Program-made: the position numbers and the translations under genes
Shown: positions 56,490-64,000 of the stretch, one piece after another
Layout: the number at the start of each line of letters is the position of its first letter
Position numbering within the stretch: position 1 is the first letter of the stretch
DNA from: Bifidobacterium sp. N4G05
GTDB taxonomy: Bacteria; Actinomycetota; Actinomycetes; Actinomycetales; Bifidobacteriaceae
Direction of reading: 5' to 3'
NCBI RefSeq assembly: GCF_002742445.1
Contig: NZ_NJNQ01000003.1
Coordinates: 248,001 to 312,000, forward strand
Length of the DNA stretch: 64,000 nucleotides
The notes under the pieces: model-generated
Told to the model about the DNA's origin: nothing
The model's input: only the letters and a program-made list of their open reading frames with translations
Database searches by the model: none

Positions 56490-56592
56490 TTCCTACTGTC
56501 GCCACATTCATGGCGTGGATTGAAAATATGTACAACATGCGTATTTACCAAACGAAACTCTCCTGCAGATTCCCATCGATCTGCAGGAGAAC
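56490..56592 (+). ncRNA. CreR-like Cas-regulating RNA (degenerate repeat plus pseudo-spacer)
   Basis: Plus strand, opposite to the cas genes. A promoter is visible: -35 TCAACA (56454-56459), 18 bases, -10 TATAAG (56478-56483). Then a repeat-like element at 56498-56526 that starts GTCGC, has a short hairpin CGCCA...TGGCG and ends GCGTGGATTGAAAA, sharing the 13-base 3' handle (GCGTGGATTGAAA) with the array repeat. The following bases (56527-56543) match the cas5c promoter beside a TTC PAM. The hairpin at 56559-56590 would end the RNA. I infer that it loads into Cascade through the handle and represses the effector operon. Confidence 0.8.
56559..56590. terminator. terminator between cas3 and the cas5c promoter region
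   Basis: Perfect 12-base stem TCTCCTGCAGAT / ATCTGCAGGAGA with an eight-base loop. In the minus direction it follows the cas3 stop by 12 bases and is followed by GTTTCGTTTG; in the plus direction it would close the CreR-like RNA. Confidence 0.8.
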
Positions 56593-56602
56593 CACTGCCC
56601 TT

Positions 56603-59020
56603 TCATATCATCAACAGAGACATGTCCGTCTCTGTCACCACGCCATATTCGCCTTTGTAATAATCTCCATTCAGAACGCAAATATCGAAATCCTCGTTAG
56701 CGATGGAAATCGCATGTTTTTCGTTCAAAATCTTGTATTCGTAATCGAAAAGGGAAACCGTGTATTCCTGTAGCCGCCGCAGAATCGCAATCTTCTCCCT
56801 CAACTCACCGTGGCCCAACATATCCAGTAATTCCATCGCATTGCCATAGGGAACCACAACATTGTGCGTGATTTTCGGAATCACACGATATTCATTGCCG
56901 ACCGTTTTGAACGCCTGGGCAAAAAACGGATTGTATCTCTCCCCCATCGTATTGTTCTCGAATTGCTTACGTTGGCTTTCGTTGTATGCCAGCAACTCAT
57001 AAATCGTTTTTCCAGCGTTTTCCTTTTTCCAAAGCGGACCATCCAGCAAACTATTGCCGCCATATCGATCCTCACTTTGAAGCAGCATGCCATAAAACTC
57101 ATTGAGCATGCCAGTAGAAAGCAGATCAGCATCAGGATGCTCACCCATAATCTGCAAAGTGAGCTTTTTGCCTCTGTGAATCTCTGGAAGATAGTCCTTG
57201 AACCTTTCCTCACCTTGCAACGGATAGACATACACATCCTTGATTTCTTTCGATTCACCATTCCTGTTGCACCTGCCAGCCGCTTGCATAATGCTATCCA
57301 GACCAGCCATCGCCCTGACTACGCATGCGAACGAAAGGTCCACTCCCGCTTCGATAAGCTGAGTGCTTACGCAAATCACCGGCTTGGAATCATGAGGATC
57401 AGTTAACACCTTTATTCTCGCTAACTGGTCTGCCCTATGTTTGCCACACATGGCAGTACTCAAATGAATCAACTCAAACTGCCCGCCAGCATTGAGCTCT
57501 TGCAAACACTGATACATTTTGCGCGCTTCACTCTTCGTGTTGACGATAGACAGGCAATTGCCGTTCCGAAGTGCCTGCTCATATATGATGTTCGCAAGTT
57601 CCTCGCAACTCTTGCTTTCCTGTGAAGCAATAATCCGGGTACGCTTGAGCTTCTCTTCGTAACCATCAGTATTGTCGATAAGATCAGGCTCGTCTGACAG
57701 ACGCAGATTCTTTCGCGCCGTTCGTTCCAATAAAGGCTGCGTAGCTGAGCACAGCAGAATAGTCGAGTCCAATATCGTCGAAAGAAAACTCACAACTTCA
57801 TTAAACGGATTGATGATATTCAACGGAAGCGACTGAATCTCATCAAAAATGATGACGCTATTGGCCATGTTGTGGAATTTACGAAGTTTCGTACCACGCG
57901 CCGACATAACCGTTTCCAAGAATTCGACCATCGTAGTCACGATGATCGGATTATCCCAACGTTCAGACGCCAGTTTACGTTGACGTTCCTTCGCATCCTC
58001 TTCCTCACTTGTGCCGATAGATCCCGTGTTATCGGAATTCTGAAGGCCCGCGGTGGAGTAATGCTCCAACACAATATTGCTGTCAGCATCCAGACCAAGC
58101 ATATTCCGGAATGTTGCCACGGTCTGTGACGTAATAGACAAGTACGGAATCACATAAATGATTCGTCTTTTCCCTGTTTCCAAAGCATGATGCAAGGCGA
58201 AATTCAACGAAGCCAACGTTTTACCGCCTCCGGTCGGAACCGACAATCGGTAAATCCCTGTCTCCCTGCTCCCAGCTTGACGGCACTGTTCCGTAATCTG
58301 TTGACGGATTTTATTGATTTCGGATGTCGAATCGAATGATTTCATGCTTTCGTCAAGACGGCGAATCAGTTCCGACCAATCCGCCTTGATCGGATGATAT
58401 TGCTCTTTCGTCTCAAAATAAGCCGTATCTGTTCTATCGGCATCAATCAAACGAGAATAAACGTATTTAACTAGTAATCCCGAGTAGAAATAACGACTAT
58501 CTTTCGACAATTTCAGCGATTTAGTTCGTCCTGCAAAATCGAAAACATCTTTTTCGGCCTGCTGGAAGGTGTCTTGCAAGTCGAGGTCCAAATCATGTAG
58601 CCCCTGTTTGATCTCCCCATACGCATATTTAGGATTCTGTTTATCTGCTTCCGTAAAACCTGTGAGAAAAGCCTCATCACCGATTTCATTGATGCAATCA
58701 GGAAGCTCTCCATGATGTTTTGCAATAACAAGTTCAAGAATCTCTTTCACGATTTCCGCTGCCGAATTCGAAATCGGCAGGTCATTGACGACGAACGCAC
58801 CCTGCCTCGCATGAGGAATCTCACCACGACGTCCCTTGCCTGATATCAGATACGTTTGAAACTGTTGCGCGACCTTTCCAACATCATGCAGGAGCGCCGC
58901 CATTCGCGGAATCTGAGAAAACTCCGATTCATAGCTTTCCGCTAAGTCACCCGCATTGTGAAGATGGTCACGCAACGTCTGCACACCGCCATCCGCGTCC
59001 TTGTGCGCCAGCAAAGTCAT
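56603..59020 (-). CDS. cas3: CRISPR-associated nuclease-helicase Cas3 (HD-helicase fusion)
   Basis: 805 residues. Degrades targeted DNA after recruitment by Cascade. N-terminal HD nuclease with HLHNAGDLAE and AALLHDVGKVAQQF, then SF2 helicase with SVPTGGGKTLASLNFAL (Walker A), FDEIQSLP (Walker B) and QAAGRCNRNG (motif VI). ATG 59020 follows GAAGGAG; the TTG at 59047 is an alternative. A terminator and separate promoter divide it from cas5c, so it is its own unit. No inactivating change is evident. Confidence 0.96.
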   Translation of the reverse strand: MTLLAHKDADGGVQTLRDHLHNAGDLAESYESEFSQIPRMAALLHDVGKVAQQFQTYLISGKGRRGEIPHARQGAFVVNDLPISNSAAEIVKEILELVIAKHHGELPDCINEIGDEAFLTGFTEADKQNPKYAYGEIKQGLHDLDLDLQDTFQQAEKDVFDFAGRTKSLKLSKDSRYFYSGLLVKYVYSRLIDADRTDTAYFETKEQYHPIKADWSELIRRLDESMKSFDSTSEINKIRQQITEQCRQAGSRETGIYRLSVPTGGGKTLASLNFALHHALETGKRRIIYVIPYLSITSQTVATFRNMLGLDADSNIVLEHYSTAGLQNSDNTGSIGTSEEEDAKERQRKLASERWDNPIIVTTMVEFLETVMSARGTKLRKFHNMANSVIIFDEIQSLPLNIINPFNEVVSFLSTILDSTILLCSATQPLLERTARKNLRLSDEPDLIDNTDGYEEKLKRTRIIASQESKSCEELANIIYEQALRNGNCLSIVNTKSEARKMYQCLQELNAGGQFELIHLSTAMCGKHRADQLARIKVLTDPHDSKPVICVSTQLIEAGVDLSFACVVRAMAGLDSIMQAAGRCNRNGESKEIKDVYVYPLQGEERFKDYLPEIHRGKKLTLQIMGEHPDADLLSTGMLNEFYGMLLQSEDRYGGNSLLDGPLWKKENAGKTIYELLAYNESQRKQFENNTMGERYNPFFAQAFKTVGNEYRVIPKITHNVVVPYGNAMELLDMLGHGELREKIAILRRLQEYTVSLFDYEYKILNEKHAISIANEDFDICVLNGDYYKGEYGVVTETDMSLLMI

Positions 59021-59167
59021 AATCTGCTCCTTCACAGATATGTTCAAGCACCCCTACATTACCATAGCGTTACAGTTCTCACGAGCATTGCAACGAGGTT
59101 CGGCATATAGAGGCAGAAGACTTTCAAGTGGAATAATCCGCATATACGCATACTCATTGGTATACCT

Positions 59168-59277
59168 ATTCATATCTTTCCATTTTCAATTCCAAATGGA
59201 AAGATATGAATATTTTTGCGTTAGCTACACTTAATCGAATAAGTGTAGCTAAATTCCGCGTTAGCCACATTTATTCG
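59168..59277. promoter_or_regulatory. palindromes upstream of cas3
   Basis: Two perfect inverted repeats: an 18-base arm ATTCATATCTTTCCATTT (59168-59185) with its complement at 59194-59211, and TTAGCTACACTTA (59221-59233) with TAAGTGTAGCTAA (59240-59252). A further degenerate copy GCGTTAGCCACATTTATTCG lies at 59258-59277 (17 of 20 matching 59218-59237). Likely operator sites or hairpins in the cas3 upstream region. No gene lies in 59021-59590. Confidence 0.65.
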
Positions 59278-59285
59278 CACATAGA

Positions 59286-59591
59286 AAAAGCCGGACAGCG
59301 GATTCTTGGAATCCACCCACTTGGGCGAACCCGTTGAATCCGCCGTCCGGCGGCGCGACTGCTTCTCAAGAATGTGTGCTTGACTCACATGGATGGTACT
59401 GAGAACCATTCGCTTAACGATCTGTTTCCGTGCGCGCCAACCGCGTAAGGAACGCGGCTGCGCGGCACGGACACAAATCAAGTCTTGAGTGGACTCGAGC
59501 CGCGGTGGGCAACGCCACGGCGGCTCGAAAGCCAAGGGATTACTCTAGCCGCAGCTTGGAATAATCACAAGCCGACCGAGCTTCGTTCAGT
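59286..59591 (-). other. GC-rich multi-hairpin segment after ileS ending in a terminator
   Basis: Minus strand, about 300 bases. Hairpins: GAGCCGC...GCGGCTC (59496-59526 region), a long one with CCGTGC...GCACGG around GCCGCGT-TCCTT-ACGCGG (about 59431-59472), and a final GCCGGAC-GCGGATTC / GAATCCGC-GTCCGGC stem (59290-59352) followed by CTTTTTCT. This is the ileS terminator and perhaps a structured non-coding RNA; it matches no RNA class I recognise (not RNase P, tmRNA). Confidence 0.45.
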
Positions 59592-62500
59592 TCAGGCCTT
59601 GGCGACCTCGACGTTCAGCTCATCGCCGGCAGTCACTTCGAAGGAAGTGGCGAGCGTCTCGGAGGAGACAAGTTCCTTGAACTGTTCGACCTTGGCCACG
59701 TCTTCGGCGGGCACAACGAGCTTCAGTGCGATACGGTCGGAGATCTGCAGATCGGCGGCCTTGCGGGCGTCCTGCACGGCGCGGATCACGTCGCGGGCAT
59801 AGCCTTCTGCGATCAGATCGTCGTTCAGCTCGGTGTCGAGGATCACGAAGCCACCGGTCGGCAGTGCAGCACTTACAGAGTTGGCGGCCTCTTCGGCGTT
59901 CTTCTCCTCCACGCTGTTAATCAGCTCATATTCGCCTTCCTCAAGCACGATCTCACCGTTCGGAGTCTCACATACCGGAGCGCCTTCGGCGTTCACATGC
60001 CATGCGCCGGACTTGGAAGCCTTGATGGCGAACTGCACGTCCTTGCGCAGGCGCTTGCCTGCCACGCGAGCGTTCACACGCAGCTCGTTGATGATCTTCA
60101 AGCCTTGGGCTTCGGCATCTTCAAGCGTGCACAATTCAACGTTCTTCACGTTCAGTTCGGATTTCAGAATCTCGTCGTATGCGGCCACGGCGGTAGTGTT
60201 TTCCACCACAACGGTCAGCTTGGACAGCGGCTGGCGCACGCGAATCTGCTTCGTCTTACGCATAGACAGGGTGCCAGACACGACCTCGCGCACCTTCTCC
60301 ATCGCATCAACCAGAGCCGGATCGTCAACAAGCACGCGGCCCAGTTCTGTTGCCTCTCCGGTCTGCTCGTCGGCAAGGAATGGCCAGTCGGCCAGATGCA
60401 CGGATTCACCACCGGTCAGGCCACGCCACACGGCTTCCGCTTCCATCGGAGCAAGCGGTGCGATCACGCGCATGAATGCTTCAAGCACGGTGTACAGCGT
60501 GTTGAACGCGTTCGCATCCTCGTTCCAGAAACGGTCACGATTGTTGCGGATGTACCAGTTGGTGAGCATGTCGATGAAATCGGACACGGCTTCACATGCA
60601 TCGGAAATCAGGAAGTCATCCAGCGAATGCTGCGTCTTCTCGATCAGTCGGCGGGTACGTGCCAGCAGATAACGGTCCATTTCCGGCAGTGCGGCAACCT
60701 CATCGGCACGCAGCGCACGAGCATCGAAACCAGCACCATTATTAGCAGCGTTCGCATACAGGGTGAAGAAGTAGTACGAGCTCCACACCGGCAGCATGAC
60801 CTGGCGAACGGTGTCACGAATGCCATCGGCGGTCACGATCAGATTGCCGCCGCGCAGAATCGGCGAGCTCATGAGGAACCAACGCATGGCGTCGGAACCG
60901 AAATCGTTGAACACACCGTTCACGTCCGGATAGTTACGCAGATGCTTCGACATCTTCTGGCCGTCGGAGCCAAGCACGATGCCGTGGCAGATCACGTTCT
61001 TGAATGCCGGCTTGTCGAACAGGGCGGTCGCCATGATGTGCTGCACGTAGAACCAGCCACGGGTCTGGCCGATGTATTCCACAATGTAATCACACGGGAA
61101 ATGCTGTTCGAAGGTTTCCTTGTTTTCGAACGGGTAATGGTACTGGGCGAAGCTCATGGAACCGGATTCGAACCAGCAGTCCATCACGTCGCTGATGCGG
61201 TGCATATGGCTCTTGCCGGTCGGATCGTCCGGGTTGACGCGCGTCAGCTCATCAATGTACGGGCGGTGCATGTTGACATTGCCCTCATGGTCGCGCGGAT
61301 AGTCACCGAAGTCGGCCTTCAGCTCCTCCAACGAACCGTACACGTCCACGCGTGGATACTTAGGATCATCGGACACCCACACCGGAATCGGGGAACCCCA
61401 GAAACGGTTACGGGAAATGGACCAGTCACGTGCGTTGGCGAGCCATTTACCGAACTGGCCGTCCTTCACATTGCCCGGAATCCAGTTGATCTGCTGATTC
61501 AGTTCGAGCAGACGGTCCTTGATCTTGGTGACAGACACGAACCAGGAGCTCACCGGCTTGTAGATCAGCGGAGTGGCGCAACGCCAGCAGTGCGGGTAGG
61601 AGTGCACGTAGCTCTTCTCCTGGAAAAGGATCGCGCGCTGATCTTCCGGAATGCGCTCCAACGGGCCGTCGCCGGCACGCAGGTTACGCAGGATCGGCTT
61701 GTTCGCATCGAACACATACATGCCCTCGTAATCCGGGCACAGCGAAGTGAACTTGCAGCCCGCGTCGAGCACATCAACGCTCTTGATGCCCTTGGCGTTG
61801 AGCGTATTCATATCGTCTTCACCGTACGGAGCCTGATGCACGAGGCCGGTACCTTCAACGGTGTCGACATAGTCGGCGGTGAAGATCTGATAGCCTTCCG
61901 GACCCGGAACCTTGCCTTCGACGGCGTTCTCGTCGCCTGCGAAGTACGGGAACACCGGGTAGTAGCGCCAGCCTTCCATTTCGGCACCCTTGAGTTCGCG
62001 CACGATCTCATAGTTCTCGCCGAGTTCCTTGGCGTAAGAACCGAGCAGCGGCTTGCCCAGATAGAACTTCTTGCCAGCGAACTTGCCTTCGGTCGGACGC
62101 ACTTCCACATAGTCGATGTCTGCGCCGACCACAATAGCAAAGTTGGTGGGAACGGTCCACGGCGTAGTGGTCCAGAACACCGCGTAGGCGTCTTCCTCAT
62201 CGCGCAGCTTCACGGCCACGGACACGGTGGTGTCTTGACGATCCTGATACACGTCGGCATCCATGCGCAGCTCATGCGCGGAAAGCGGCGTCTGATCCTT
62301 CGGGCAGTACGGCAGCACGCGGTAGCCCTGATATGCGAGGCCCTTGTCGTACAGCTGCTTGAACGCCCACATCACGGATTCCATGTATGGAATGTTCAGC
62401 GTCTTATAGCCATGCTCGAAATCGACCCAACGTGCCTGACGGTGCACGTAGTCCTTCCACTCGTTGGTGTACTTGAGCACGGAGGCACGGCAGGCATCAT

Positions 62501-62903
62501 TGAACTTGTCGATGCCCATTTCCTTGACCTGATCGACCGAATCGATGCCCAGTTCCTTCTGGGCTTCAAGTTCGGCCGGCAGACCGTGCGTATCCCAACC
62601 GAACACACGATTGACCTTGTGGCCCTTCATGGTCTGGTAACGCGGAATCACATCCTTGGCGTAACCGGTCAGCAGGTGGCCGTAATGCGGCAGACCGTTG
62701 GCGAACGGAGGGCCGTCGAAGAACACGAATTCGTTCTGGCTGTGATCGCCGGAAGGACGGCGTTCAATGGACTTCTGGAAAGTGTCGTCCTTCTCCCAAT
62801 AATCAAGGACGGATTCTTCCAGCTTTGGGAAACTGGGGTTCGGCGCTACATTGGCGCTCTGCTCACCCGCAGCTGCCTTCGGATACACGTTGTTTTCGCT
62901 CAC
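59592..62903 (-). CDS. ileS: isoleucyl-tRNA synthetase
   Basis: Charges tRNA-Ile. 1103 residues, class I: HIGH-type motif PHYGHLLTGYAKD near residue 75 and KMSKHLRNYPD; catalytic domain, CP1 editing insertion with TTPWTVPTNFAI, and a C-terminal anticodon domain. The GTG at 62903 is the start, 3' of CGAGGAG which lies inside the T-box anti-SD hairpin. The long-form IleRS of actinobacteria. The upstream T-box supplies feedback by uncharged tRNA-Ile. Confidence 0.97.
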   Translation of the reverse strand: MSENNVYPKAAAGEQSANVAPNPSFPKLEESVLDYWEKDDTFQKSIERRPSGDHSQNEFVFFDGPPFANGLPHYGHLLTGYAKDVIPRYQTMKGHKVNRVFGWDTHGLPAELEAQKELGIDSVDQVKEMGIDKFNDACRASVLKYTNEWKDYVHRQARWVDFEHGYKTLNIPYMESVMWAFKQLYDKGLAYQGYRVLPYCPKDQTPLSAHELRMDADVYQDRQDTTVSVAVKLRDEEDAYAVFWTTTPWTVPTNFAIVVGADIDYVEVRPTEGKFAGKKFYLGKPLLGSYAKELGENYEIVRELKGAEMEGWRYYPVFPYFAGDENAVEGKVPGPEGYQIFTADYVDTVEGTGLVHQAPYGEDDMNTLNAKGIKSVDVLDAGCKFTSLCPDYEGMYVFDANKPILRNLRAGDGPLERIPEDQRAILFQEKSYVHSYPHCWRCATPLIYKPVSSWFVSVTKIKDRLLELNQQINWIPGNVKDGQFGKWLANARDWSISRNRFWGSPIPVWVSDDPKYPRVDVYGSLEELKADFGDYPRDHEGNVNMHRPYIDELTRVNPDDPTGKSHMHRISDVMDCWFESGSMSFAQYHYPFENKETFEQHFPCDYIVEYIGQTRGWFYVQHIMATALFDKPAFKNVICHGIVLGSDGQKMSKHLRNYPDVNGVFNDFGSDAMRWFLMSSPILRGGNLIVTADGIRDTVRQVMLPVWSSYYFFTLYANAANNGAGFDARALRADEVAALPEMDRYLLARTRRLIEKTQHSLDDFLISDACEAVSDFIDMLTNWYIRNNRDRFWNEDANAFNTLYTVLEAFMRVIAPLAPMEAEAVWRGLTGGESVHLADWPFLADEQTGEATELGRVLVDDPALVDAMEKVREVVSGTLSMRKTKQIRVRQPLSKLTVVVENTTAVAAYDEILKSELNVKNVELCTLEDAEAQGLKIINELRVNARVAGKRLRKDVQFAIKASKSGAWHVNAEGAPVCETPNGEIVLEEGEYELINSVEEKNAEEAANSVSAALPTGGFVILDTELNDDLIAEGYARDVIRAVQDARKAADLQISDRIALKLVVPAEDVAKVEQFKELVSSETLATSFEVTAGDELNVEVAKA

Positions 62904-62910
62904 CGTATCT

Positions 62911-63139
62911 CCTCGTAGGTTCTTACTATTTGTCTCCTACGAGGACGATGGCATCGCGCCCATCCGGACGCCGCCACCGCGGTACCACCTCGTTTGCCAT
63001 GCTTTTGTGACGCGCACGACCGCTCGTATGTTCGGCTGTTCGGGCCTTCCCGCCGGGTCTAATAAGCCGCTGACACGACCGTTCTTCCGGAAGCTCCCCG
63101 CTGATAACGGATCATCGCTCGCATTTCGGTTGTCACTAT
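62911..63139 (-). promoter_or_regulatory. T-box leader of ileS, translational type
   Basis: Minus strand. The T-box core AGGTGGTACCGCGG is at 62977-62990; an ATC triplet at 63110-63112 fits an Ile specifier in a short stem I. At the 3' end CCTCGTAGG (minus, from 62936-62944) pairs with CCTACGAGG (minus, from 62911-62919), which contains the ileS ribosome site: the sequestering hairpin. No T-run is present, so control is probably at translation. Confidence 0.88.
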
Positions 63140-63255
63140 AGCATGCGGCGCGAACTATTTCGCTTGTTTTTCATGATTATGGACGATTCTTTAGTAGGAT
63201 TCACAAGAATGAAAAAGTAAAAAGAAACACCAGACGCGTAACGTCTTAAGCATCA

Positions 63256-64000
63256 CTATTTCGCAGGCACAAAACTGTCACGCGCCACCAATGACGTCGA
63301 CAGATACACATGCTGACGAATCGTACGCTTGCCAGAAATGGCGTCGCCCAATGTCAAGGTCGCAACGCGCGCAAGCTCGTTCAGATCAATGGAGAAGGTG
63401 CTCAATGGTGGCGAAGTCAACTGCGAAATCGTCTGATTATTGATGCTGATCACGCTGATGTCACGTGGCACCAGCACGCCAACCGCATTGAATGCCTGTA
63501 GCATGCCCACCGCGATCACATCGGCGGCGACAATCACGGCATCCGGTAGCACACCATTATGATCGCGCACGAACCGCTCCCCCAAAGCACGTCCGTTGCT
63601 CACCGTGAACAGGCCGTCGGAATACACGAGCCCGTCGGACTGAATGCCGAAACGCTTCGTTTCACGGCGGAAATACGTGGCACGGTTCTCCTCGTCGGCC
63701 TCATAAAAGTTCATAAGGGAGCCCTTGCCACCAATAAATCCAACACGTTTCATGCCCTTGGCCGCACACGCCGCAACCGCATCATGTATGGTCTGCTGCA
63801 AATCAGGTTGCACGGAATCGAACAGATTCGGCGCCGGATTCACATCAATGAACACGCCATACGGCATGACCCTGTGCAGCCGTTCCAATTCCTTCTCGCC
63901 AATCTGGTCGGCGCCGATTACCATGAAACCGTCGAACTTGGAACCGGACGCAATCATGTCATTGAGGTTGTGGAACACCGTCATTTCCATGCGCTGCTGC
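63256..64000 (-). CDS. LacI/GalR-family regulator, C-terminal part (cut by window edge)
   Basis: The frame is open to the right edge; 248 codons are present, covering most of the sugar-sensing domain: VIGADQIGEKELERLHRVMPYGVFIDV, GMKRVGFIGGKGSLMNFYEADEENRATYFRRE, DAVIVAADVIAVGMLQAFNAVGVLVPRDISVISINNQ, and the C-terminal STSLVARDSFVPAK. The helix-turn-helix lies beyond 64000. The family is clear; the sugar is not. Confidence 0.88.
   Translation of the reverse strand, partial: QQRMEMTVFHNLNDMIASGSKFDGFMVIGADQIGEKELERLHRVMPYGVFIDVNPAPNLFDSVQPDLQQTIHDAVAACAAKGMKRVGFIGGKGSLMNFYEADEENRATYFRRETKRFGIQSDGLVYSDGLFTVSNGRALGERFVRDHNGVLPDAVIVAADVIAVGMLQAFNAVGVLVPRDISVISINNQTISQLTSPPLSTFSIDLNELARVATLTLGDAISGKRTIRQHVYLSTSLVARDSFVPAK

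Noticed and set aside
46512-59020. Prophage or integrative element around the CRISPR locus
   Set aside because: No integrase, phage structural genes or attachment-site duplications are visible near it or near tRNA-Val.
59221-59535. 104-codon minus-strand open frame between ileS and cas3
   Set aside because: It runs through the terminator stem and both palindromes; composition is not protein-like.
59997-62918. 973-codon plus-strand open frame opposite ileS
   Set aside because: Antisense shadow of a GC-rich gene; ileS motifs are complete on the minus strand.

Overview
The window is a typical Bifidobacterium chromosome segment with fairly high GC. The evidence is the actinobacterial division cluster ftsZ-sepF-yggT-divIVA read towards lspA, an RluD-type synthase and dnaE, the actinobacteria-only families DUF3052, DUF3107 and DUF2342, an ileS T-box that hides the ribosome site, a GH32/permease/LacI sucrose locus, and DivIVA-like coiled-coil proteins. 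I infer the Bifidobacterium adolescentis/catenulatum neighbourhood, but I cannot fix the species from sequence alone.

Layout. 1-6715 (minus): division and cell-envelope genes, with the end of the window cutting dnaE. 6890-9624 (minus): dusB and glyQS. 10040-12393 (plus): a TPP riboswitch followed by thiM, thiD and a thiamine-binding protein, i.e. salvage of thiazole and pyrimidine. 12499-16873 (plus): LacI regulator, MFS sugar permease and GH32 beta-fructofuranosidase. 17145-19383: ABC permease and NMT1/THI5-like binding lipoprotein. 19572-20813: nucleoside hydrolase. 20875-28429 (minus): uppS, recO, a membrane hydrolase, ispG, dxr and a second DivIVA-like protein. 28638-35703: tRNA-Val and the conserved actinobacterial block DUF3052, YlbL-type protease, DUF2342, UvrD-like helicase, pseudokinase-like APH protein, DUF3107. 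35880-45977: PHP phosphoesterase, VKOR, dapF, murI, peptide-binding lipoprotein, isoaspartyl peptidase/asparaginase, patatin-like phospholipase (plus a broken copy of its end), LysR and PatB-like aminotransferase.

46512-59020 is a complete type I-C CRISPR-Cas locus on the minus strand: cas3, then cas5c-cas8c-cas7-cas4-cas1-cas2, a leader, and an array of 58 repeats and 57 spacers by my count. 59592-63139 is ileS with its T-box leader, and a LacI regulator runs off the right end.

The most striking signals are in the CRISPR locus. (1) Between cas3 and cas5c, on the strand opposite to the cas genes, lies a degenerate repeat followed by a short pseudo-spacer. The pseudo-spacer matches 16 of 17 bases of the cas5c promoter directly beside a TTC PAM, and its only mismatch is at position 12, one of the every-sixth positions that Cascade leaves unpaired. 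This has the architecture of a Cas-regulating RNA (CreR) that would use Cascade to repress its own effector operon; its use in this I-C locus is my inference. (2) The newest spacer is a 35-base piece of the array itself: 28 bases of repeat 27 plus the first 7 bases of spacer 27, with the canonical TTC PAM inside the repeat. It appears to be a spacer captured from the array, and it makes a perfect palindrome with its neighbours. (3) Three old repeats carry two compensatory stem changes and a different loop, and one spacer occurs twice with different 3' lengths. Together these record how this locus adapts and probably limits itself.
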